Shown: one piece after another, positions 53,264-61,381 of the stretch
Position numbering within the stretch: the first letter of the stretch is position 1
Layout of the letters: every line of letters starts with the position of its first letter
From: Desulfomonile tiedjei DSM 6799
GTDB lineage: Bacteria > Desulfobacterota > Desulfomonilia > Desulfomonilales > Desulfomonilaceae
DNA: 64,000 nt
NCBI RefSeq assembly: GCF_000266945.1
Contig: NC_018025.1
Coordinates: 2,232,001-2,296,000 of the forward strand
Direction: 5' to 3'
Notes under the pieces: generated by a model
What the model was told of the DNA's origin: nothing
What the model saw: only the letters and a program-made list of their open reading frames with translations
The model's database searches: none
Translations under genes and position numbers: made by a program

Positions 53264-53434
53264 GGAAATTGTTTATCAACCAATTATAGACAATAGCTTC
53301 CCCCAATGATGAAAAACAGAGGAGCCCCTCGAATAACCCTACGCGAATAACGTCTCTCTTCATGAGACTTAAATACAATGGTCCAAGCGTAGACACAGGA
53401 CCACGACCTTGTCAAGTGAGAAAAAAACTCTGTT
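53264..53434 (+). repeat. Repeat family 3, copy C
   Basis: It matches copy A at 29166-29335 (AGCTTCCCCCAATGATGAAA, CAGAGGAGCC) and copy B near 32627 (CTCGAATAACC, TCTCTCT, CATGAGAC). It ends in CTTGTCAAG-TGAGAAAAAA, 18 bases before the IS left end. The ankyrin gene lies on the minus strand about 280 bases away, so the repeat may carry its promoter. Confidence 0.65.
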
Positions 53435-54980
53435 GTAAAGCTTCAGTTTCGAGCGGTAGTTTGAGAAGAATTTTATTTTTGGGGTTAAATGGTTCTCGCG
53501 TTCGGGTTTGAGATGGGGTATAGGCTTGGTGGGTGAAACGCTTGTTCAGGTGATGATGGGATGGGCATAAACGGTTGTCCGGTTTGTTTGGAAAAACAGC
53601 GTTGCATTGACGAGTTAAAAGAAAAGATCCAGAGCCTGGAGGCTAAACTGCGCTATCAAGAGCGCAAGGCTCAAGAAGGATACTTCGGCTCTTCCACTCC
53701 CTCATCCAAAATACCAATCAAGAGGAACAGTGAACAGAAGGAGAAAAAGCCCAAAGGTGCGCGGCAGGGACACAAAGGTTCCGGTCGCAAGAGCCACGAG
53801 TGCGAGTTTGATTATGCGGTAGAAGTGGAGGCTCCAGATATCTGTCCCGAATGCGGGGGTATTCTTGAAAAGAAAGGGGTGGAAGAGAGGAGTGTCCTGG
53901 ATACGCCTTCTCAAAAACCCGAACGAATAGTATTTCGCTTACCCAAAAGGTATTGTTATCGTTGTGAACGCACGTTTACTCCCCAGACTCCCGGGGTGCT
54001 TCCCAAGAGTCTTTACGGAAATCAACTCATTGCCAATGCCATGACGATGTATTACTTCTATGGTCTTCCCATGGGACGAATCTGTGAACAGACTGGAGTA
54101 AGCGAAGGAAGCCTGATGGAGGTATATCATCGAATGGGGCGACTTTTTGAAAGAGTTCCCCAGAAGCTCATTGAAGAATATCGACAAGCTCCTGTGAAAC
54201 ACGCAGATGAGACGAGCTGGCGCACTGACGGCAAGAACGGATACGTTTGGCTCTTCGCCACTCCCGATTTGAGCATTTTCCAATTTGGCAAGAGTCGCTC
54301 GTCCCAAGTAGCTCATGCAGTCCTCGGCAAAGATCGGCTACCGGGCGTTTTGGTTGTGGATCGTTACCGCGGCTACAAGAAAGCTCCATGTGAGATTCAA
54401 TATTGTTACGCTCACCTTCTGCGAGATGTCCAGGATTTGGAAAAAGAGTTTCCCGAAGAAGCAGAGGTCTCAACTTTTGTGGCTGTTGTGGCTCCTTTAC
54501 TTGCACTCGCTCAGGGACTTCGCAGCCAACCGATTACGGATAAGCAATTCTATCGTCGAGCGGCTAAGCTTCGGACTGAAATTAAGGCCGCAATGGAACG
54601 ACCGGCCCGCCATATGGGCATTCGCCGGATCCAAGGTATCTTCCGTGAAAATGAAGAGAGGCTCTATCACTGGGCTCGAGACCGAACGATTCCGGCAGAA
54701 AACAATTTAGCCGAAAGAGATCTGAGACCCACTGTTGTGGCAAGGAAGGTCAGCTATGGATCTATTTCTGATAACGGAGCCAAGACGCGCAGTATTCTCA
54801 CAACCGTCCTCACCACCCTCAAGAAACGAGGTAACGACCCTGCAGAACAGATGAAGAAAACTCTCGATCAATTAGCAACGAATCTTAAGCTGGACCCCTA
54901 TGAACTCCTCTTTCAAAGAAACGGCCCTCAAGAATAGCTATATCCATCACAATTGCTCCCGCGAATAACTGAAGCTTTAC
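53435..54980 (+). mobile_element. IS66-type insertion sequence (single-transposase subgroup)
   Basis: The element of 1546 bases has ends GTAAAGCTTCAGTT (53435-53448) and its perfect inverse (54967-54980); the GTAA start is typical of IS66 relatives. One transposase gene fills it, as in the ISBst12-like group that lacks tnpA and tnpB. The flanking 8 bases (ACTCTGTT and CTTGCCGG) do not match, so no target duplication is seen and one flank has probably been rearranged. Confidence 0.75.
53561..54937 (+). CDS. IS66-family transposase (TnpC-like)
   Basis: A 458-residue transposase with an N-terminal zinc finger (CPECGG...CYRC), the IS66 leucine-zipper-like start, and a DDE core: DE in VKHADETSWR, D in VVDRYRGYK and the E region in AENNLAERDLRP. 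The frame is complete and the catalytic residues are kept, so it may be active. AGGTGATG lies upstream. Confidence 0.9.
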   Translation: MGINGCPVCLEKQRCIDELKEKIQSLEAKLRYQERKAQEGYFGSSTPSSKIPIKRNSEQKEKKPKGARQGHKGSGRKSHECEFDYAVEVEAPDICPECGGILEKKGVEERSVLDTPSQKPERIVFRLPKRYCYRCERTFTPQTPGVLPKSLYGNQLIANAMTMYYFYGLPMGRICEQTGVSEGSLMEVYHRMGRLFERVPQKLIEEYRQAPVKHADETSWRTDGKNGYVWLFATPDLSIFQFGKSRSSQVAHAVLGKDRLPGVLVVDRYRGYKKAPCEIQYCYAHLLRDVQDLEKEFPEEAEVSTFVAVVAPLLALAQGLRSQPITDKQFYRRAAKLRTEIKAAMERPARHMGIRRIQGIFRENEERLYHWARDRTIPAENNLAERDLRPTVVARKVSYGSISDNGAKTRSILTTVLTTLKKRGNDPAEQMKKTLDQLATNLKLDPYELLFQRNGPQE

Positions 54981-55233
54981 CTTGCCGGCGTTACAGCTCC
55001 GAAAATTAGCGTCGGCATAGTCCCTTCACAAAACCCTACTTTATGGGTGCAGTCTCCATTCTCTTTCGAAGTCTCGGAATCACTTTTCACATTCATGTCC
55101 GAAAACGTCTTGCCTCATTGCAAAACTATCCTCAACATAGAGAAAGACATCTAAACCTGTGGCCGCTGTTCGACGAGGCGGTGAGAAGGTACTTTCTTCA
55201 GATAACGAGAACCATAGACTGGACATGATCGAG

Positions 55234-56685
55234 ATGAATCTTGATACACAAATCTGCGACAGGGCGCGTCTGGCCAGGGATCCTCGGTTTGACGGCTTGT
55301 TTTTCATTGGGGTTTTGAGCACCGGCATTTATTGCCGTCCCATATGCCCCGCACGGTCGCCTAAAGCGGAGAACATAGTCTACTTTCCTTCCGCTGCTGC
55401 AGCGGCTGAAGCGGGATTTCGACCGTGTCTGAGGTGTCGGCCGGAAGCAGCGCCTGGAAGTCCGGCCTGGAACGGTACATCTGCTACAGTTTCCCGAGCA
55501 GTCTTGCTGATCCGCCAGGGCGAGCTCCAAGAACAAAATATGGAGGATCTGGCCTCGAAACTTGGCGTGACCGGTCGTCACCTGCGCAGATTGTTTCAAA
55601 TCCATATCGGTGCTTCGCCTAAGACTCTGGCTACCACGCAGAAAATTCTATTCGCAAAGAAGCTGCTCAGCGAAACCGATCTGTCCGTAACGCACATAGC
55701 TTTTGCTTCAGGTTTCGGTAGCATCCGGCGATTCAATGCAGCATTCAGTAAGATGTACGGCAGGACTCCATCATCCGTTCGCATGAGGAATAATGAAAGC
55801 AAGATCACCGGAGACGAGCTGTTCAGATGCACGTTGACTTTGTCTTACCGCCCGCCCTTTGATTGGCAACGTATGCTGGAATTCTTTGAATTGCGAGCCA
55901 TACCGGGCGTAGAGTGGGTTGCGAATGGTGCGTATCATCGCACTATCAGGATCAACGAAACGACAGGAATGATTTCCGTGGCCCCGTCGCCAAAAGGAAA
56001 CGCGCTATTACTGACAGTCGCCTTGTCCGACAGTCGAGACCTGATGTCCATTGTCGAGAGGGTGCGACGCATGTTTGACCTGGACGCCAACATGGCGGCT
56101 ATTCATGAAGTCTTGACTGCAGACGCCGTGCTCGAGAAATCAGTGAGAAAACACCCCGGCCTCAGGTTACCGGGGATCTGGGATCCATTTGAAGCAGCCG
56201 TACGGGCGGTCCTGGGCCAACAGGTATCAGTCAAGGGAGCCCGTACCCTCATCGGTCGGATCGTCGCAAAGACAGCACCGAGATTCGAATCCCCCGATTT
56301 CCGGAATCTCACACACTTTTTCCCGACAGCGCATGAGCTCAACACTCGCGATCTGGGAGCGATCGGCATGCCTGAATCGCGAGTCCGTTCGCTCCAGGCT
56401 CTGGCGGAAGAAGTGGATCGCGAAAACCTCTTTTTCGTCGTGAAGGAGTCGCTTTCGGATTTCATTGAAAAATTGACTCGAATTCCCGGCATCGGTGACT
56501 GGACGGCTCAGTACATCGCCATGCGCGCGATGGGCGAACCCGACGCGTTCCCGGCCGGCGATCTGGGCATTGTGAAGGCAATGCGGCAAGCAGATAAACG
56601 TCTCACGGTGAAAGAAATTCGACAAAGAGCCGAAACATGGCGTCCATGGCGTGCTTACGCCACCATGTATCTTTGGCACGGCTAA
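55234..56685 (+). CDS. Ada-AlkA fusion: methyl-sensing DNA-3-methyladenine glycosylase
   Basis: A 483-residue protein. The N-terminal Ada zinc domain has C34, C38, C65 and C68, spaced as in E. coli Ada (4, 27, 3), so it can take a methyl group from DNA phosphotriesters. An AraC-type helix-turn-helix follows (about 85-190), then an AlkA glycosylase with helix-hairpin-helix (LTRIPGIGDWTAQY) and catalytic Asp in PAGDLG. It can both sense methylation and excise 3-methyladenine. The ogt gene is 13 bases downstream, so this is an alkylation-repair operon. The start was set by homology; 55225 is also possible. Confidence 0.9.
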   Translation: MNLDTQICDRARLARDPRFDGLFFIGVLSTGIYCRPICPARSPKAENIVYFPSAAAAAEAGFRPCLRCRPEAAPGSPAWNGTSATVSRAVLLIRQGELQEQNMEDLASKLGVTGRHLRRLFQIHIGASPKTLATTQKILFAKKLLSETDLSVTHIAFASGFGSIRRFNAAFSKMYGRTPSSVRMRNNESKITGDELFRCTLTLSYRPPFDWQRMLEFFELRAIPGVEWVANGAYHRTIRINETTGMISVAPSPKGNALLLTVALSDSRDLMSIVERVRRMFDLDANMAAIHEVLTADAVLEKSVRKHPGLRLPGIWDPFEAAVRAVLGQQVSVKGARTLIGRIVAKTAPRFESPDFRNLTHFFPTAHELNTRDLGAIGMPESRVRSLQALAEEVDRENLFFVVKESLSDFIEKLTRIPGIGDWTAQYIAMRAMGEPDAFPAGDLGIVKAMRQADKRLTVKEIRQRAETWRPWRAYATMYLWHG

Positions 56686-56698
56686 GAGAGGCAGCATC

Positions 56699-57187
56699 AT
56701 GTTCTACGATTATTTTGAAACCGGCTCGATTGGAACGTTGACTCTTGTCGGAGACGAACAAGGGCTACGGCAAATCGTTTTTCCGAATGGAAGAAAAACT
56801 GTCACTATTTGGCCTGATTGGAAAAAAGACCATGGATTCTTTGCATTGATCGAAGCTCAGCTCCGGGCCTATTTCCAGGGTGAATTGAGACGATTCGAGA
56901 TCGCAATTGCGCCTGTAGGAACGCCTTTTCAGCTCAAAGTCTGGCAAGTCTTGCGCACGATTCCTTACGGGGAATTGGTCAGCTACAAAACCATCGCTGA
57001 GAGCATCGGTAACCCTAAAGCAGTCAGGGCCGTAGGTGGAGCTATCGGAAAAAACCCCATACCCATCATTGTGCCGTGCCATCGGTGTATCGGCAGCGAC
57101 GGCTCTTTAACCGGTTTCGGCGGAGGCCTGGATATCAAAAAGCGGCTGATTGACCTGGAACAGTCCAATATCATTGAGACTATGTAG
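56699..57187 (+). CDS. ogt: Methylated-DNA-protein-cysteine methyltransferase
   Basis: A 162-residue suicide repair protein that takes the alkyl group from O6-alkylguanine. The acceptor is Cys127 in PCHRC (usually PCHRV; the change to Cys130 is unusual). The DNA-reading helix VWQVLRTIPYGELVSY and GFGGGLDIKKRLIDLE are present. GAGAGG precedes the ATG. It follows the Ada-AlkA gene in the same operon. Confidence 0.92.
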   Translation: MFYDYFETGSIGTLTLVGDEQGLRQIVFPNGRKTVTIWPDWKKDHGFFALIEAQLRAYFQGELRRFEIAIAPVGTPFQLKVWQVLRTIPYGELVSYKTIAESIGNPKAVRAVGGAIGKNPIPIIVPCHRCIGSDGSLTGFGGGLDIKKRLIDLEQSNIIETM

Positions 57188-57193
57188 AGCGAT

Positions 57194-57553
57194 TGCCCAA
57201 AATTCTGGAGCTTATCCCGTGCTCGAAATACAAAGATATTCGTAGGGGCCGACGTCCCGAAACTCTCTCAAAACCAATGAATTTACAAAAAAGCGTGCTA
57301 CGATTCGACATCTTTGTAGGGGCAGACCTATGTGTCTGCCCCTATTTTGGGCGGACGCTTTGGTCCGCCCCTACAATGAGGCTAGGCGGATGATGAGAAA
57401 TTCGTGCCACGATCTGAGATAAATTTCGATTTTTGAGACAGTCTCTCCCTGCCGGTCCATTCTATCGATATCATGTAGCATTCTGAACATGTGCCGGCAC
57501 GGCCGACACCCACCAATACTTATCCTCAATAGGACATTAACTCTGACAATTCC
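57194..57553 (+). repeat. Composite repeat, filled copy
   Basis: Outer arms TGCCCAAAATTCTGGAGC and CTGACAATTCC. The inner element (about 57259-57445) lies between GAAACTCTCTCAAAA and TTTTGAGACAGTCTC. The core hairpins (GGGGCAGACCTATGTGTCTG, then GGGCGGACGCTTTGGTCCGC) differ in sequence from those of the copies at 47 kb and 5 kb but keep their pairing. Confidence 0.75.
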
Positions 57554-57570
57554 TCAATCGGCTGAAGATT

Positions 57571-60500
57571 CTAACTTCCTCCGGACTGCTCATCCGCGAG
57601 TCCGAGAGTTTGAATGTAATGTTTCAATGAGTATCGGGAGATCCCCAGGGTACGGGCGGCATCCTGCCTGCATCCTCCGGACCTCTTTAATGCTTCGACC
57701 ACGAAGGCTCGTTTTAGATCACGTGTAACGTCATTCAAGGATCGGTCTCCAAACGTGGTGATGAAGGACCAGTTTTCCGTCGAAGGGTTGTCATGTGACG
57801 GCAACTCAAGAACCGAAAGACTCAGTTCTTTGCCGCGGGACACAATCAATGCCCTTTCAATCACATTGCGAAATTCCCTGATATTGCCCGGCCAGGCATA
57901 TTGTTGTAGCGCACTGACAATGCCGTTACCGATGGATGGAATTCGCGTGAATTGCAGTTCGGTGGCAATCATCGTAACGAACTCCTGAAGAAGTATCGGA
58001 ATGTCTTCTCGTCTCCGGCGCAACGGCGGAATTTGAATGGAAATTACGTTGAGACGGTAAAAAAGATCTTCTCTGAATGTTCCGTTTTCAACTTCTTTTT
58101 TCAAATCCTTATTCGTGGCAGCTATGAGTCTGGCATTGATCGTTATCTTCTTTTCTCCACCGACTCGCGTAAATGTCTTGGTATCCAGGAACGTCAAAAG
58201 TTTTGACTGTAGTTCCGGTGTGAGCTCCGCAATTTCATTCAGCAGAAGGGTGCCGCCCTCAGCCAATTCGAGGAGTCCCCGCTTGCGTGCATGTGCTCCG
58301 GTAAAGGCACCCCGTTCATGACCGAAGAGTTCCGATTCAGCAAGTCGCGGAGATATGGCTGCGCAATTGACGGAAAAATAGGGGCCGTGAGCCCTCCTGG
58401 ACAACTTGTGAATACGTTTTGCCAAATAATCCTTTCCGCTACCGCTCTCGCCTAAGAGGAGGACTGTGCTTTCCGCTGATGCGGCAAGAGCAGCTTTGCT
58501 CAAAGTAGATTTCATGACAGTGGAGGGGTACTCTCCGATTTGGTCCGCCATCGGAAATTCGCTTTTTGGGAGATGACTTATGTCGCGTGCAATCCCGCAT
58601 ATTCCTGAAACTTGACCGGAAGAATTGTAGAGAGGCACCGCGATGGTATGATAAGTGAAATCCACGCTATTTATGGTCAGTACATGCTCCCATTCCACTA
58701 CTTGGCCGTCGATCACTCGCTTGGACACATCTGTGATGGCTGCTGCTTGCTCCGGCGGAAAAACCGCTTCAGCAGTCTTCCCGATTAGTTGGGAAACAGG
58801 ACGTCGGAGAAATTTCTCGGCAGCAGGATTCAAATCGGCATACCTAAACTGAGTGTCTTTGATGAATATGCAGTCTCTCGCTCGTTCAAAGATGGCTCTA
58901 AAGCGCTCCTCGCTTTGCCGCAGGGCTTCTTCGGCCCTTTTGCGATTGGTGATGTCCAGAATACTCACCAGAACCATGGGTTGTTCCCTGACATACAGTT
59001 TGGTAGTCGAAAGGAGAAAGACTGATTCCATTACCTTACCACCGTGAGAGAACGGCAGGCTCGCTTCCACTTCATGATGACTTATGCCGGTTTTGAATGT
59101 ATCCAAAACAGTGCGCCGTACCGTGCATTGCCCGCAAGAGGGGCCAAAGCCACAACCCTCAGGTGCATCCATAGAATGGAGACAACCGAGCGCCTCGCCG
59201 CCTCGCTTTCCGATCATCTCCGAAGTTGATGTGCCGGCCAACTTAGCTGCGGGAATGTTCGCTTTCCGCACTTTCCTTTCATCGTCCACGAGCACCATGA
59301 CCAAAGGAGCATTCTCGTAAATGGCGGCTAACTCGTGCTCTCGATCTTTGAGTTCCTGTGCATCCTGCTTGCGACGGGTGATATCCCAGAAAGTGGCCAC
59401 AGCACCCACTGATTTTCCGCCGGCCATGAGGGGATTCACTATAAGCTCAGCCGAGAAGCCGGTCCCGTCTTTTCGCCACAATACTTGGTCCCCAGCATGT
59501 GAAATGCCTGTTGTGAGAGTATCGCGTAAGGGACAGTCTTTCTCGGAATGAGGGCTGTCGTCTACGCCGATGCGATGCCATATTCTATGACTCTTCTTGC
59601 CGATGAGTTCTTCAGCTTCGTATCCAAGCATTCTTGCTGCAGCGGGATTTACAAACGTATGTCTTCCCTCCTGGTCCAGACCCAAAATTCCTTCCCATGC
59701 CGAATCCAGGATCAGTGAAAGTTGGCGACGAAGGTTTTCAAGCTCTTCTTCTTTTCTCTTTCTTTCGGTTATGTCCGTTATAACGGCACAGCTACCGATA
59801 AATTCTCCACGAAAATCGAAGAGCGGTCTGGGAGACATGATAGTAGAGACCTTACGCCCCTTTTTTCCTGTCCAACTGACCTCGTACGAGGTGTCGTTGA
59901 TCATACTCGGGAGGTGTTCCGCATTCTGCTCGAATCGATCGAGAAACTCTTCAACCGGCCTGCCGACAAGTTCTTGATTTGAACATTGGAGCATTTCACA
60001 GAGCTTGACATTGGCATACGTTATGATCCCGCTGGCATCCTGGATCCCAAATCCCTCGTTCATTGATTCTATAAGAGTTCGGTATCGCTCCTCGCTTTCT
60101 TTCAGGGCATTTTCTGCGCGTCTCTGGGCGGTGATGTCGCGAACGGTAGATATACTGATCTCTCCCCAAACAGCATCGTAAACCACCGCGGAATCGAGCA
60201 GCACATCGATGATCGTTCCGTCCTTTTTCACATATCGATAGTTTACGTTATCGATTTTTCCATCCGCCCAGAATTTTTGAAGAATAGCTGTAAGGCGAAC
60301 GCTTGATTCCGGCGTCATAACATTCGCAATATTGCGTCCAAGTACTTCCTCCCGTTCGTATCCCATTTCGCTCAGCCATTTTTGATTCACATTGCGGACT
60401 ATTCCGTCCTTGTCGATGGAATGCATCATCACGGGAACATTTTCGTAAATCTTGCGAAACCTGACTTCACTTCTCTGAAGAGCCTTATCTGCCAACCTGC

Positions 60501-60888
60501 TCTGACGGCGAATCTCAGTTTCACGTAATTCTCGCTGAACGGCCGGCGGCAGTCTCGTCAAATTGCCTTTCATTATATAATCGTGAGCGCCTGCCTTCAT
60601 GGCTTCCACGGCGGTATCTTCCCCGATTGCACCGGATACCAGAATGAATGGCACATCCAACCCGTGTTCTTTAACGATTTTGAACGCCTCGATCCCGCTG
60701 AAATAAGGCAGTCTATAATCTGAAAGAATAAGATCCCATTGTTCCGTCTCAATAGCGTGGACCATAGCTTGAACAGTTTCCACTCGTCTGGACACAATGG
60801 AAAAGCCGGCGAGCTCTAGCTCACTGGTCATCAATAAAGCGTCATCTTCTGAATCTTCAATTATCAAGACTCTTAGACAGTCTGACAT
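57571..60888 (-). CDS. Receiver - five PAS - sigma-54 activator (1105 aa)
   Basis: A very large regulator: receiver domain with Asp57 (LILSDYRLP), five PAS domains (about 150-770), sigma-54 AAA+ domain (GESGSGKD, GAFTGA, LLNEIAEL) and a C-terminal helix-turn-helix (ARTLGISRYSLKHYIQTLGL). The fourth PAS holds the cysteine set C-x9-C-x5-C-x2-C (GCLH...EGCGFGPSCGQC). GGAG lies before the ATG at 60888; the frame is open 14 codons further. It is the last gene of the kinase-receiver-activator set read on this strand. NAD, flavin or Fe-S ligands are possible. Confidence 0.88.
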   Translation of the reverse strand: MSDCLRVLIIEDSEDDALLMTSELELAGFSIVSRRVETVQAMVHAIETEQWDLILSDYRLPYFSGIEAFKIVKEHGLDVPFILVSGAIGEDTAVEAMKAGAHDYIMKGNLTRLPPAVQRELRETEIRRQSRLADKALQRSEVRFRKIYENVPVMMHSIDKDGIVRNVNQKWLSEMGYEREEVLGRNIANVMTPESSVRLTAILQKFWADGKIDNVNYRYVKKDGTIIDVLLDSAVVYDAVWGEISISTVRDITAQRRAENALKESEERYRTLIESMNEGFGIQDASGIITYANVKLCEMLQCSNQELVGRPVEEFLDRFEQNAEHLPSMINDTSYEVSWTGKKGRKVSTIMSPRPLFDFRGEFIGSCAVITDITERKRKEEELENLRRQLSLILDSAWEGILGLDQEGRHTFVNPAAARMLGYEAEELIGKKSHRIWHRIGVDDSPHSEKDCPLRDTLTTGISHAGDQVLWRKDGTGFSAELIVNPLMAGGKSVGAVATFWDITRRKQDAQELKDREHELAAIYENAPLVMVLVDDERKVRKANIPAAKLAGTSTSEMIGKRGGEALGCLHSMDAPEGCGFGPSCGQCTVRRTVLDTFKTGISHHEVEASLPFSHGGKVMESVFLLSTTKLYVREQPMVLVSILDITNRKRAEEALRQSEERFRAIFERARDCIFIKDTQFRYADLNPAAEKFLRRPVSQLIGKTAEAVFPPEQAAAITDVSKRVIDGQVVEWEHVLTINSVDFTYHTIAVPLYNSSGQVSGICGIARDISHLPKSEFPMADQIGEYPSTVMKSTLSKAALAASAESTVLLLGESGSGKDYLAKRIHKLSRRAHGPYFSVNCAAISPRLAESELFGHERGAFTGAHARKRGLLELAEGGTLLLNEIAELTPELQSKLLTFLDTKTFTRVGGEKKITINARLIAATNKDLKKEVENGTFREDLFYRLNVISIQIPPLRRRREDIPILLQEFVTMIATELQFTRIPSIGNGIVSALQQYAWPGNIREFRNVIERALIVSRGKELSLSVLELPSHDNPSTENWSFITTFGDRSLNDVTRDLKRAFVVEALKRSGGCRQDAARTLGISRYSLKHYIQTLGLADEQSGGS

Positions 60889-60955
60889 GGTCGATGTCTC
60901 CTCAACTAACAAATCTTTCGGCCGAAGCACTCCTGAGAATTCTCTATCCCCATAA

Positions 60956-61381
60956 TTATTTCTGCGGAGGTGGTTCGTTCCAGACGAGCCAGTACAATCC
61001 CAATTGTTTCACAGCTTCGATAAACTGGCCGAAATCTACCGGCTTTCGAACGTATGAATTTGCACCCAGCGAATATGATTGGATCCTGTCCTCCTCTTCC
61101 CTGGAAGAGGTCAGTACAACCACCGGCAGGAACTTGGTTCGTTCATGGTCTCGCAAACGGCGTAACACTTCGAGTCCGCTGATTTTAGGCAACTTCAGAT
61201 CCAGCAGGACAACCACAGGCAGATTGTGAGGCGTTTCCGTACCAAGAAGATAATCCAATGCCTCCGCTCCATCACGGACCACCACTACAGGATTTCCAAT
61301 GTTATTCTCCTGGAGCGCAACAATTGTTAATTCTTCATCATCCGGATTATCTTCTACCAAAAGGACATATTTTTCTCTCAA
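60956..61381 (-). CDS. Single-domain response regulator (Rcp1-like)
   Basis: A 141-residue receiver: DNPDDEE acidic pocket, Asp61 (VLLDLKLPKISG), TSS switch and KPVDF lysine. The DNPDDE start and long alpha-4/5 insert mark the Rcp1 type that pairs with phytochrome- or PAS-kinases. It starts with TTG overlapping the stop of the kinase gene (TTGA), so translation is coupled. The kinase is therefore the likely donor. Confidence 0.88.
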   Translation of the reverse strand: MREKYVLLVEDNPDDEELTIVALQENNIGNPVVVVRDGAEALDYLLGTETPHNLPVVVLLDLKLPKISGLEVLRRLRDHERTKFLPVVVLTSSREEEDRIQSYSLGANSYVRKPVDFGQFIEAVKQLGLYWLVWNEPPPQK

